The translations under genes were made by a program, and so were the position numbers. A stretch of DNA of 64,000 nt. Source: Desmodus rotundus (taxonomy: Eukaryota > Chordata > Mammalia > Chiroptera > Phyllostomidae). Below are positions 34,261 to 44,945 of the stretch, one piece after another. Positions within the stretch are counted from its first letter, which is position 1, and the number at the start of each line of letters is the position of its first letter. The DNA is taken from contig NC_071389.1 in the NCBI RefSeq assembly GCF_022682495.2, positions 184,063,556 to 184,127,555 on the forward strand. The letters are read 5' to 3'. The notes under the pieces were generated by a model, which searched no databases, was not told the DNA's origin, and saw only the letters and a program-made list of their open reading frames with translations.

Positions 34261-35034
34261 AATTCTAATCCTTTGATGTCCAGAAAACTGTCCTGACTTA
34301 ATAGAAACTAAAATACCACTTCAGTATTAAATTTTGACTTCGTGAGAATTCATCGCGGGTAGTCCAGTGGCAACACTTCACCCAGCCGGTGGGAGCCCAT
34401 CCACTCATGCGCAGTAAATCTACCACATCCGTGCACGGTGCACGGTGAAACATAAACTTCAATCTGGAATGTTTTCCAATCATGAGCTATTAATAATTTA
34501 ACGAAATTAATTCAAAATACTTCGCTCGGCATTCAAGCAGAGATGAGGAGGAAATGACGCGTGCACCGGTCTTCCAGGGCTGAATTAAATATGGCAAATG
34601 AGGAAAAGAAAAAAGCCGCTGACCCTCGCTTAGAGTGAAAGTCCCTATTTAAAATGTAATACAAATTTTATGTTTCTCTTAAGATATTAAAGAACAAACA
34701 ACAGAGATGTAAATAAAAATCCGCTTCACACAGGTGAATGATTACACATGGTAATAGTCATTTGTCAGACTTCAAAAAAGGGAAGGAAAATTGAAAGGAC
34801 TTTTTTCCTTCAGCATAAAGCAGTAATCAAGTCAAAGAAAAGTGTTCACTAATTATTATTATTAGCAGTAATTATTAGGAGTAAAAAGTGAGGCAGACAA
34901 TCCACAGAGCATAGAATTAGCCCACCCAGAGGATCCTACAATCTTCACCAGAACAGCATGGGGAAGCAGGAGACATTTATTAGAAAAACAGCTATACGGG
35001 AGTCAAAAATCACGCTCACCAGGGAGAAACATTG
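34261..35034. other. Repeat-poor AT-rich sequence
   Basis: No repeat is recognisable. Long AT-rich stretches with TAATTA/ATTAAT-type homeodomain-like words (about 34480-34910) are reminiscent of conserved non-coding elements. This is composition only; conservation cannot be tested here. Confidence 0.35.
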
Positions 35035-35036
35035 GT

Positions 35037-35155
35037 ATGCAGAGTGGTGGTCCCCAAACATTAGAGCATCACAGTCACGAGAGGGTTGTTTAGACGTCCA
35101 GAAATTTGCATCCCTAGGGGCTGCTGCTCCAGGGACCACCCTTTGAAAACCACAT
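35037..35155 (+). mobile_element. MER5-like (hAT-Charlie) element
   Basis: Sense core: 'gtggtggtccccaaacatta', 'gagcatcacagtcacgagag', 'gtttagacgtccagaaattt', 'gaccaccctttgaaaaccac'. Short and diverged. Confidence 0.6.
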
Positions 35156-35164
35156 GCAAAATGT

Positions 35165-35310
35165 CTAATAATAAAGAATGCTTACACTGTGCTGAGTGTT
35201 TTACCTATGTCGTCTCATTTCATCTTTATGGGAATACTGCGAATGGGGTAATAAATAACCGCATCTTACAATAAGGAAGCCGAGGCTGATGCATTAGGTG
35301 GCTGGCCATC
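35165..35310 (-). mobile_element. MIR SINE (antisense)
   Basis: Plus-strand reading: 'cactgtgctgagtgttttac', 'cgtctcatttcatctttatg', 'catcttacaataaggaagcc', 'gaggctgatgcattaggtgg'. Confidence 0.7.
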
Positions 35311-35929
35311 CCGGTGAGTGGAAAAGTTCTATCTAATTCTAAAGTGCAGTGACCTGAACTGCTACCCTGTCCAATCTTCCTAGCACTGACTCAGGTTTAG
35401 GAACCTCCCTTCATACTAGAGTATTATCAATTGTAAAAGTCATCATGGATTCCTGCCCCCCAAATGTGATGTTTTTAAATCACTAAATTGATTTTGAAAG
35501 TGCATAGCAGAGGTAAGCTCTCAACGTGCACCGTAAAGTGCTCATGGTTATCGGCGCTGCAGTAACCCCCTGTGAAAAAGGATAATTAACAATGTTGCAG
35601 ATGCCACTCGATACATTCGCCCGGTCCTGAGTGAGAGAGAAGTGGAATAAGAGAATGGAAGGCTCCAAGGGCATCACGTTAGGGGTGGAGTAGAGAGGAC
35701 TCACCATGAGTGAATTACAGTGAAGAAAACCTGGACGCGTCAAGGGCCCTGGAGAGAAGATGCAATCAAAAGAGAAAGGAGGTAGAGGTCAGAGATCAGG
35801 ACATGAAGAACCAAGCAGGAGCCAGGGATGGGCAGTGAGGTGACTGTAGAGGTTCTTCCACACAGCACCCCCACTACCCTCCAAAGAGCATCCTAGAGAA
35901 AGGGCAGTAGGCAGGAGAATAAATTTGGA
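35311..35929. other. Unassigned sequence
   Basis: No gene or repeat recognised. Confidence 0.4.
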
Positions 35930-36130
35930 GTGTAAGAGACTGTGCCCGAGTAACCTTGGTTACAGAACTCTACACCTCAATTCCTCATCCGTTTAATGCA
36001 ACTAATAATTCCTACCTCAAAGGGTTGTAAGAATTAAATGAGATAATGTATGTAAAGCACTTAGTACCCGGGGCATTGTACTGGCCCAATATATGCTGGC
36101 TCTTTTATCATTATTGCTATTGTTGCTTCG
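35930..36130 (+). mobile_element. MIR SINE
   Basis: Sense MIR: 'aattcctcatccgtttaatg', 'taattcctacctcaaagggt', 'tgtaagaattaaatgagata', 'atgtatgtaaagcacttagt', 'cccggggcattgtactggcc'. Confidence 0.82.
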
Positions 36131-38820
36131 TCATTATCATCATGAATATTATCATCCTCAAGGGAAGAGCGGTTATTTCAAAGGAAAAATATAATGGCCT
36201 AGATAATCTTCAGTGAAAAGTTCACAGGTATTCCTCCTATTAATCAAAAGCTTAGCAGCTTGGGTCATGTGGTGTCTAATGACACAGGTGCTCCTGGTAG
36301 AATTAGCAAAAGGGTAAAATAAAATAAATAAAGCAGCATTTGGTGCCCTACTTTTCTCCGGTGCGGTTTCCATGTTCTCCTAATTAAATTTTTGAGTCAA
36401 CTCTGTTCCACAGCATGCTGGGTTTACTCAGACGCACTATAGAATGATTTACAGCCTCAGTCGAAACTTCTCTGTTCTGGGTGCCAAATTCCTTGCTGTA
36501 GGTGCGATACCAGAATTAATTTATTATTTCACTCTCGCTTAATTAATTCCACAGCCAGCGACCTGTTGATGATGGGCTTCTGTTGACAAGGCTGAGCAAA
36601 GTTTTACACCAAATAGTTTTAGTAACTTGTTTACTGCTGGGTGGTCCGCCACTTTTGATTAAACTTCATGAGGATTTATAACCATCTTTTCCCCCACACG
36701 TCTGTAACCTTTAAGGGACATCTGATAAAAGAAAAAACAAAAAACAAAGGTCGTCGGTTCCAAAAGCCCTTGTTCTAATAAATATGTTAGGCAGCTGATC
36801 CTGGACATGCAGCTGTTTCTTATCCTTTCTCCACCCTCCCCTCGCTCATTATTTTACAGCAATCCCCAACAAGGATAAAAATTAACACGAATAAATTAAT
36901 GGTTTAATTTTGCAAGAGAATGGAGAGAGTTTACGACGTGTCACTGGGGAATGGGGCTCCTGTCTTTGCTGATGACCCAAACATGTCTGCCAAGGAGATA
37001 TATGGTGTCCAGTCTCCCATTGAACTGCCACAGGAATAGATTGGCCGTGGCTACTGGTTTGACAGGAGCAATAAATATTAATTAGTGTGCTTGGCTACAG
37101 AGGGAGTAATGATATACACTGCTCCTCTGAAGCGTTAAATTGTAGTGTTAGTCTTGATAATGCCTCATCTTCTCCATCACGGCTGGAAAACATTTTGAGT
37201 TACGTGCATCCCTGTATAAGCAAAGGAATAAAGGTTGATCTGTTGTCAGGAATTACAGGTACAAAAGAGAGGGCTAAGGCTGCTCTTGAGTCACTAGGTA
37301 CTCCCTATGTGACTGCTGTGTTTGGGTTTTTAAATCATCGTTTCGAGTGGTACAAACCAATCTCTAAAACGTTTGCTATTGTTAAGGGATAAAGCTGAAA
37401 CGTTTTGCTATTGTCAAGATATTTGGTTACATTGGAAATGGATTTTAAAACTCTTTGCCTAAAACAGCAGCCACCATATGCATTAAATATTAGAGGGGCT
37501 GTGCTTATTAGATTATGGGGAAGTTGAGAGGTTTATGGAGTTGGACTGAATTATTAGGATGTTCCCGAATGTTTGTGAATAAGTATCTATAACAGCCTGG
37601 GAACTGGAGATGGCTGCTTTGGGGGAACTAAAGACAAAACTGCTCCTAAAATTCAGCTCTGATAAGAAACAAACAAAAAAGTAAAAACAGTCCAGGAAGC
37701 CATGATAAGCAAATTAACATTAGCACAGATTCTAGGCTTGCAACAAAACACATTTTTGAAATGGGTATGTTTAGTTGTTTATACCTGAAGTTACAGCAAA
37801 ATAAGAGCATTTCACCAAGAAAGGAGGCTCTAATTAAATACTGATATTTTCCAAATCCTTAATTATAATGGCTTACAGTTCTGCCTCAGGGCTTCTCTAG
37901 GAGCTAATTTGCTGGAATGTTACCATTTACACTTTTTCGTTTGTTGAAGATCTTGCTCCCTCACGAATTGCCTTTTTTAGGTTGTTATAACTTCATTCAG
38001 CATTCTCTTTCTGGGAATGCTTCCTACCCCCTGTATAGGAAAGACTAGCACGAAACTTGGCAAACAAAGTTGCATTCTGGGTGGAATTCTCCCCCCTCCT
38101 GCATGGCTTAAATGTGTTGGTATCTGTTTCTGTACTGCAGCTGCAGAGAAATCGGTTTTGGCAATTCGAGTGCTCATGTGTTTCTTATTCTCTCCTGGAG
38201 CCCTGAGTTCTAGCAGCTTATCCTAGAGCAAGTGTTTCTAGAGCTATAGGGGAGCAATACCCAATGGACACTGAAATATCAACTAATGACAAGTTGTCCT
38301 GAATCAGCAGGTACCTGGGGATTGGGGCCAGATGACTTCTGCAAAATATGTCCCCAGGCAATCTCCCAGGACACAGGCTGCTCCATTCAGTGGGTCATGT
38401 GCTTCCCTGATTCCCTCCTCCCATATAACACTTTTACCTGCTTTCCTAGAGAAGGGCAGAGTTCACCTTCCCCTCCAGCCCTTGGAAAAGGTTTATCTAC
38501 CCTCTGGAGGTGGACTCTGCAATTATAATCCTCTACAGCTCCTGCCTATGAGACCCTTAAATAGAGGGACCACCATGTGAGGGCAGTTGATGCAGAGTAG
38601 GGGTGACTATGTGAACAGGCACTTCTTGTCACCAGCATGGAGTCAGACCTCCAGAACTTCATCCTTGGCAGGGTAGACCAAGAGGTGAACAAGGAGGCCC
38701 ATGGGATAAGAGCTGGGTGTATTCTCTAGCCTCAAGTAATCCCCTGGGCGAGAGAAGCTAGTTCTAAACAATTCATAAAAATGGCCAAGTTTCTAACTGT
38801 CATCAAAATGTAGATAATGG
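36131..38820. other. Longest repeat-free interval; candidate conserved non-coding DNA
   Basis: No SINE, LINE, LTR or DNA transposon is recognisable across about 2.7 kb. This is the longest recognisably repeat-free stretch in the window. It is AT-rich with many TAATTA-like words (36360-37100). A 101-codon frame (37087-37392, GTG start) has no recognisable domain. Absence of insertions plus such words is typical of regulatory deserts, but this is inference. Confidence 0.4.
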
Positions 38821-38821
38821 G

Positions 38822-38990
38822 TCCTGGCCAGGTAGCTCAATTGATTAAAGCATCATCCTGATACACCAAGGTTGTGGGTTCAATCCTTGGTCAAGGCACA
38901 TATAAGAATCAACCAATGAATACATAAAGAAGTGGCGCAACAAATCACTGTTTTTTTCTCTCTCAAATCAATAAATAATTTTTTTACATA
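38822..38990 (+). mobile_element. Ves SINE
   Basis: Head 'tcctggccaggtagctcaat', A-box region 'tgattaaagcatcatcctga', B box 'gtgggttcaatccttggtca', then 'aggcacatataagaatcaac', a short TC tract and the terminal 'tcaaatcaataaataat'. The TSD is not obvious. Confidence 0.92.
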
Positions 38991-39084
38991 CAGGTAATAC
39001 ATAACATCCCTGAAAAAAATTAGAATGTGGATGCGATGGCCTCATTATTAAATACTGATTACTGGTATGTGCTTCCTGCCTCCT

Positions 39085-39262
39085 TTGTCAAGGAGCATGT
39101 ATGGGGGACACATGGACAGGGCCAAGGGGAGGGTAGGATCAAGGGTGGGAGGTGGGGATGGCTGCGGTGAGGGGAGTGATGGGAGGGAATGGAGACAACT
39201 GTACTTTAACAACAATAAAGAGAGAGAGAGAGAGAAGAAGAAGAAAGAAAAGAAAGAAAAGA
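39085..39262 (+). mobile_element. L1 3' terminus
   Basis: A G-rich 3' UTR ('ggacacatggacagggccaa', 'gggtgggaggtggggatgg') followed by 'ggagacaactgtactttaac' and 'aacaataaag', the characteristic terminal block of bat L1 copies. It ends in an (AG)n/(AAGA)n tail at about 39219-39262. Severely 5'-truncated. The 94-codon frame at 39067-39351 is fortuitous. Confidence 0.78.
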
Positions 39263-39450
39263 ATTTTCAAAGTTCAATGCCCTCAACAAAAATCAAGGTA
39301 TATCCAAAGGCAAACCAAGACATAATATTAAGGGACATACTGGTCCCATGAAAATTAAAAATCTAGCAACTAAATATTGAGAAAATTATAAAAACTGAGC
39401 TTTGGTTCTTTTCTTTGAGCTCTAAGGATTCTTTAAAACTCTTTCATATA

Positions 39451-40110
39451 CAAGGTCTGTCCAGAAGAAGTCCAGCCATGGTTAATATAGGTTTGTGCAA
39501 CATGATTTAACCTGGCAGCCAAGGAGAGTGAACTGGAATACTCATGCGTGAACACTTCACTGTACTAGTCAGTGGGAGTAGTAGATGCTGTTGAATGAGT
39601 ATGTGTACTGTGTGGCCATCACATTTAAAATGACTGAGCAAGCAGAGCAACAAATCTACATCAAATTTTGTGTTAAGCTTGAACATTCCTCCACGGAAAC
39701 TATTTGGATGATTCAGAAGGCCACAGCCATGGGCAACTGGTGATTGGCAGCTTCATCATGATAGTGGCTGCTCATGCATCACATCTTGTGCCAAGATTTT
39801 GGGTGAAATATCAAATCACCCAGGTGACTCAGCTTTCCTACAGCCTAGATTTGGCACCCTGTGACTTCTGGCTTTTCCCAAAACTAAAATCACCTTTGAA
39901 AGGGAAGAGATTTCAGATCATTGATGAGATTCAGGAAAATACGACAGGGGAAGCTCGTGGCAATCGGGGAACTGTGTGAGATCCCAAGGTGCCTACTTTG
40001 CAGGGCACTGAGGCATCATTGTCCTATGTACACTGTTTCTCGTATCTTATATCTTCTTCAATAAATGTCTCTATTTTTCACATGTCTGGATACCTGCAGG
40101 ACAGACCTTG
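39451..40110 (+). mobile_element. Internally deleted mariner-like element
   Basis: A 660-bp Tc1/mariner element with about 30-bp terminal inverted repeats. The left reads caaggtctgtccagaagaag and the right, reverse-complemented, caaggtctgtcctgcaggta; about 24 of 30 positions match. TA flanks both ends (39449-39450 and 40111-40112). Autonomous mariners are about 1.3 kb, so roughly half is missing. The retained parts are the transposase start and its C-terminal third, joined by an internal deletion. It must have moved with transposase supplied in trans, or been deleted after insertion. Confidence 0.9.
39630..40076 (+). pseudogene. Mariner transposase remnant (N- and C-terminal parts only)
   Basis: From the ATG at 39630 the frame gives 38 codons matching the start of mariner transposases (EQQIYIKFCVKLEHSSTET, WMIQKA), then a stop at 39744-39746. 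Within about 20 bp the sequence jumps to the C-terminal catalytic region in other frames: a decayed LHHD segment near 39750-39765 (site of the second catalytic Asp), then YSLDLAPCDFWLFPKLKSPL, where the family has YSPDLAPCD with the third catalytic Asp of the D-D34-D triad. The intervening 200 or so residues, including the first catalytic Asp, are absent. Further shifts and stops follow. It cannot be functional. Confidence 0.88.
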
Positions 40111-40199
40111 TAGAAGGAGCCATAGCTGCGTGAGTCCTGGGCTACAATCTACTGATTGGAATTACTAAGCTTCCCTGAGGCATAGTTAAGAGACTCAAA

Positions 40200-40353
40200 T
40201 GGGGCCCTAGCCAGGTAGCCCAATATGCCAAGGTTGTAGGTTCAATCCACAGCCAGGGCACATACAAGAATCAACCAATGTATGCATAAATAAGTAGAAC
40301 AAATTGATTCTTTCTCTCTCTCTCTAAAATCAATTTAAAAGAGAGAGGGAGAG
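40200..40353 (+). mobile_element. Ves SINE with deleted promoter segment
   Basis: Head 'ggggccctagccaggtagcc', then directly 'caatatgccaaggttgtagg', B box 'ggttcaatccacagccaggg', body 'cacatacaagaatcaacca' and a TC tract. Compared with the 38822 copy, about 22 bp between the A-box start and 'ccaagg' are missing. The likely TSD is agagactcaaa at 40189-40199 and 40354-40364. The second copy is partly masked by a GA-rich tail. Confidence 0.9.
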
Positions 40354-40499
40354 AGAGACTCAAACAGGAAAACATCCAGTTAGATGAAATTATGCTTTTT
40401 TCTCAAGAACAGAAAAATTCCTATTGAAACACTAAAAAATATATATCTTAAAAGCATGCTAAATAAGGAGGATTTAAAATAAAAATACTAATGGAATTT

Positions 40500-40700
40500 G
40501 GAACCAGACAGATCTGTGTTTAAATATGGACTCACCCAGAAATGTGCCATCTTGGGTAAGTCATAAGCCTCAGTTCCTCATCTGTAAATTGTGAGTACAG
40601 TGATATGTCTCCAAAAAGGACTGTTAGGGGAATCAACTGAGATTATGCTTATAATGTTTGGCAGTATGCTTAATGCTAATAAACAGGTGCCATACCTAGT
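40500..40700 (+). mobile_element. MIR SINE
   Basis: Sense MIR: 'aaccagacagatctgtgttt', 'ttgggtaagtcataagcctc', 'agttcctcatctgtaaattg', 'ggaatcaactgagattatgc'. Confidence 0.78.
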
Positions 40701-40742
40701 AATTATATGATATTAGTAATTGCTATAATTACTGCCATTAAA

Positions 40743-41700
40743 TTAAATTCCAAAATCTCTGTCATGACCCATAAGGCCCTCCATCATCAGGTCCTCTCCA
40801 CAGGTATACCATGTGTAAGCAGAAGTACAACCATCAAGAAGATTCCACACCCCAGTCCCTAAGACTGTGAATCTGATGAGACAGCACGCTCGTGAATACA
40901 GTGACTGAATACAGTTGCAGTGACTATGTGAAGGGCCAATCAACTGATTTTAAAATGGAAAGAGATTCATGGATTATCCCAATGAGTCCAGTAAAATCAC
41001 ACGAGCCCTTAAAAGCAAAGGCAGGCAGAACACAGAGATCCCAAACCTGAGAAGGACTTAACATGCTGGCACTGGCTTGAAGATGGAAGAGCCACATGGA
41101 GAGCATGATAAAGAAGTGAATTCAGCCAACCACCAGGGAGGACCCTGAGCCCCAGATGAGAACTATAGGATGGCTGACATATTGATTTCAGCTTGGGAGA
41201 CTCTAAGCAGAGAAGTCAGCTGTGCCCAGACTTCTGACCTTCAGGAACTGTGAGGTAATAAATGGATGTTGTTTTGAGCCCTATGTTTGGGGTAATTTGC
41301 AATTGCAGCAATAGAAAACTACTACAGCCATCTACTCATTACAAAGCAGACAGTGTTTGGACATACCACGCTCTCCCTCCCTCAGGGCCTTTGCACAGGC
41401 TGCTCCCTCTGCCTATGACCTTTTTCCCCAACTCTTCACCCAGCTAATCCTGTGTGTTCATCCTTTTGGTGTCAGCTTAAATTTCACCTCTTCATAGGAG
41501 TCTTTGAATTTCTTATCTAAAGTGGGTCTCACCCATTTCAACTCCCTCTCTCAAGACCCCCTGGTTTCTTCCTGAGTTTTTGTCAGAGTTTGTAATTATC
41601 TTGTCTTTTTTTTCTTGTTTAACATATTTTCTTAGTTGACTGTAAATGCACCATACACCATGAACTCAGCAAACAGTTGTTGAGTACACGTAGATTAATG
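40743..41700 (+). mobile_element. L2 LINE, split by a MaLR LTR
   Basis: The left part (40743-40820) reads 'ccataaggccctccatcatc' and 'aggtcctctcc'. The right part (about 41332-41700) resumes 'ccctcagggcctttgcacag', 'gctgctccctctgcctatga', 'tcagcttaaatttcacctct', 'gtttgtaattatcttgtctt', and ends near 'caaacagttgttgagtacac'. These are consecutive parts of L2, with an LTR inserted between them. Confidence 0.8.
40830..41328 (+). mobile_element. MaLR LTR (MLT1 group) inside L2
   Basis: Sense LTR of about 500 bp: 'aagattccacaccccagtcc', 'aatcaactgattttaaaatg', 'cttgaagatggaagagccac', 'agacttctgaccttcaggaa', 'ctgtgaggtaataaatggat', and the terminal 'gcagcaatagaaaactacta'. An AATAAA-type signal sits near 41255-41262. 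Confidence 0.75.
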
Positions 41701-41704
41701 CTTT

Positions 41705-41890
41705 ACTTCACTCAGTCTTTATGAATTGTATCTACTTCCATGGGATAGACACTATTATTACCCCCATTTTACAGATGAGGAACCTGAAAAGTAAAGAGAT
41801 TAAGTAACAGTCCCAAGACCACACAGCCCCTAAGTGACTGAACCCAAGAATGATCCTCAGGTTCCGATCCTTACTCTTGAGCTTCCATGC
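41705..41890 (-). mobile_element. MIR SINE (antisense)
   Basis: Plus-strand reading: 'attattacccccattttaca', 'gatgaggaacctgaaaagta', 'aagaccacacagcccctaag', 'tgactgaacccaagaatga'. Confidence 0.82.
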
Positions 41891-42034
41891 CCCTCTGATG
41901 TAAATTCTACAGGTAGGAAAAAACATCAGAGTGAGCCAGCAGATTTTATTCCCCCATTCCATGTAACTGTAAGATGTAACAGACCCTTGAATTGAAAATT
42001 CTGCCTGATGCCCCAGCGCTAAAGGCATGGTCTC

Positions 42035-42486
42035 TCTGTTGGTGTTCTAGGGCTGCTGAAACACAGCTGGCGACTTAGAACAACAGAAATGTGTTCTCTC
42101 ACAGATCTGGAGGTCAGAAGTCTGAAATCGAGGTGTAGGCAGGGCCACGCCCCCTCTGTAACCTGTAGCGGGGAATCCTTCCTTGCCTCTTAGATTCTGG
42201 TGGTTGGCTGCAATCCTTGGTGTTCCTTGGCCTGTGAATACATCACTCCAGTCTCTGCCTCCACCGTCACAGGGTGTGTTCCCTTGTGTGTCAGTCCAAG
42301 TTTCCCCTTTCTATAAAGAGACCAATCATATTAGATGAAAGGTCCACCTTCCCCCAGGGTGACCTCACCTTTACTAACTGATGACATCTGTGATGACCCT
42401 ACTTCCAAACAAGGTCACATTCTCAGGCACTGGGGGATATGATTTCAACCTATGACTTTGGGAGACACCATTTAACTGCTAACAAT
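42035..42486 (-). mobile_element. MaLR LTR (MLT1 group), antisense
   Basis: The plus strand opens 'tgttggtgttctagggctgc', continues 'tctggaggtcagaagtctga', 'aatccttggtgttccttggc', 'gatgaccctacttccaaaca' and 'aggtcacattctcaggcac', and closes 'ccatttaactgctaaca'. Essentially full length. Confidence 0.85.
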
Positions 42487-44859
42487 CCCCAAACTGCAAT
42501 ATGTGATCTTGATATTGATCAGAATGAGGCGTGTTCTCTATGTCTGTTTGGTCCTGCTCCTCTCTCTCTGCCAATGTGGCTTCTCCTTCCCGGGAAAACC
42601 ACAGCGGCTGAGGTCAGAGGCAGCCGCTGCTGCCCCGTTGCCTGCAAGAGGAGGCAGCAGTCAGAGCAAAGGCTTGTTTGTGAAAGCCAAGCTCTGTCTC
42701 CTTGTTCCTTTCTCTCACTGCCTGCTTCATGCTTGCTCTCTGCCCAGGCTCCTGCATGGTCACTTGTGGGAAAGCACGTGACAGGCCTGTATGACTGTGA
42801 AAGTGTGATCACTGTCTTGGACATTTAATTTTGCAAATGACAGTTTTACAAAAGCATCTGCAGAAATCTGGTTGACACCTTTCTTGGTGGTTCTCACTGG
42901 AGACAAAAATAGAAACGTGTACAGCACACCAAAATTAACGGAGCCAGATTATTAAAACACTAAAATACCCACTCCTGACTGCAGCTAGTCACGACTCACA
43001 CATGTTTTATTGTACTAACAAGAGACCGCTGCACCGCTTGAAGCGCGCCTCTGAGGTCACTGAATGTGGGGAATGCTCCCACTGCTTCACAGCTACCACA
43101 GGTTATATGTGGGGAGCCTGCATATTTGCAGAAGAAAAAAAATCTATGTTTTAAAATTAGATGGTCAAAATTTTCCAATAGTAGAAAAATGTAAGGTAAA
43201 ACCCATGAAATGTGCTTTAGCGCACCCAGTGTATATTGGGACTGGAACAAAGAGTTTCTAGCTTTTAGTAAAATCTGTGTTGTGGTTCTTAAGCTGTTTG
43301 TTCCCACTTACCTCGGGCTCCCCTCTAGCCCATGGCTATCAGAAGGAAAGCAGTAAGAATATTCCAATATCGAACCATACTGCTGTTTACGAAGGCCTGG
43401 CATTCTGATTCAAGGGTTCCAAAATAATAATGAGATATTTAAAACTGCTGTGGCTGGGGCATTGGCAAAGAGAACAGACTCTGTCCTTTGCAATACAGGG
43501 ACGGGCAGTAACCCTTCATGCCTGGATCTCAGAGGAGGTCTGAGGGGTCCAGAAGAAGGATCGGGGTGACAGTTCTAGCAAGGAGCACTCAGAGAACACA
43601 GGGTCATGATTATTTACCAACTGATAAGTTGCATGAGTGTGAACTGATAAAGGCCAACACTGTGCAAATTTATACCCCAGAGCTCACCTTGAATGTAACA
43701 ATCTGTGGACACAATTTACCCAAAAATATCTGGGCAGGTAGTTTCTTCGGAGTAAGATGTGAGTTCTCTCAACTGTCCCTTGCTACGGCTCCTCCAGGTT
43801 CTGTGAAGCCAGTCAGCTATGGCATTGTTTTACCCGGGCCTTAGCTGTCCCCATGAGGAAGGTCTTACTGAGTCAGGGGCGTCCCTATGTCACAAGATAG
43901 TTAGCCCCCGTTCACAAAAGTTGGTGTTTTCCCAGACATTGCCAATACAGGTTGCAGCATTTTTTACAGGAAGCACTTCCTTGTACAGGAAACAAATAGA
44001 TTCAAAGACAGTCCTGTGAAAACATTTTTCTGCTCAATAGATGCTGCTCACTTGGAATGTAGCTTCAGATGTCCCCTAGGTAATTTCCCATTGCACTCCA
44101 TGATGTAGCTGCCAGATCAAAATGGAATGGTTAATTCCTATAGTGAGGAAAAAACAATTGAAAAATCCATCAACTGTTCCTGTTGAGCTAAAAAGAAGCA
44201 AAATGATAGCCACAAGAATAATCCATATTCTGGAATTAGCTGTCAACAATTAAAGCACAGATTTCACATTTAAATAGAATGTGGATGTCCAGATTGGCTT
44301 TAAAAGGTGGATTGTCTAGCCACCCTGATCCTCCAGCCCCACATTACAATAATTTACAACCATCGGAGTAAGGAGGGCTGGCCCCATGGCCAACCTCAAT
44401 TCTACCATGCCACCTACTGGACTCATTTCGGTTACCTGATTGCTGTGGGCATTGCAGTTTTTGACCCTTGATTTTATCTGTCTATTGCCAAAGCCAATTC
44501 CTTTCCCTACGGAAAGACCCCTGTATTGATTAAAAGTTTTCAGGAAATTAACATGAATTTTCTTAGTCCTGCTCTTTGCACATGAAATTCGATACTTATA
44601 TTATCCCAAAACATCTTCAATTGCTATTCAATTCAGATGCATTTACTTAAACAAGCAATTAGCCCTGACAATAAAAGGCTGAAAAGAAATTGAATTCACA
44701 AATCTGCTACTTGTTCTTCTCTGGATGATGCCATTAGTCAGTGTCCAAGTGTCTATGTGTAGAAAATATTGTGCCAGTTCTGATACCAAGGAGATCGGAG
44801 ATAGGAATGTCTAATGTTTCAGAAAACAGAGGCAGAAGGGGGGTTGGCAGAGAAATGGT
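42487..44859. other. Mostly unassigned sequence
   Basis: No gene is recognised. The 129-, 92- and 101-codon frames at 42439-42828 occupy the same DNA in three frames on both strands, which argues against any of them. The stretch 43430-44060 has an LTR-like feel ('gagctcaccttgaatgtaac', 'ctgtggacacaatttaccc') but I cannot assign it. Confidence 0.35.
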
Positions 44860-44945
44860 AAATGAATTTACTTAATGTCTACTGAGCACACAACAAACAC
44901 TCTACTAGGCAGGTTGTGGGACTGGGGGAAGGAGTAAAGATTGAG
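44860..44945 (-). mobile_element. L2 LINE 3' end (antisense)
   Basis: The plus strand reads 'aatgtctactgagcacacaa', 'caaacactctactaggcagg', 'ttgtgggactggggg', the reverse complement of an L2 end. Confidence 0.55.

Noticed and set aside
37087..37392. 101-codon frame as a possible gene
   Set aside because: GTG start only, no homology I recognise, and it lies in AT-rich sequence better explained as non-coding. Kept only as something to test within the 36-38 kb candidate.
42439..42828. Three overlapping frames of 92-129 codons
   Set aside because: They share the same DNA in different frames and strands, partly within an LTR end, with no domain or conserved motif.
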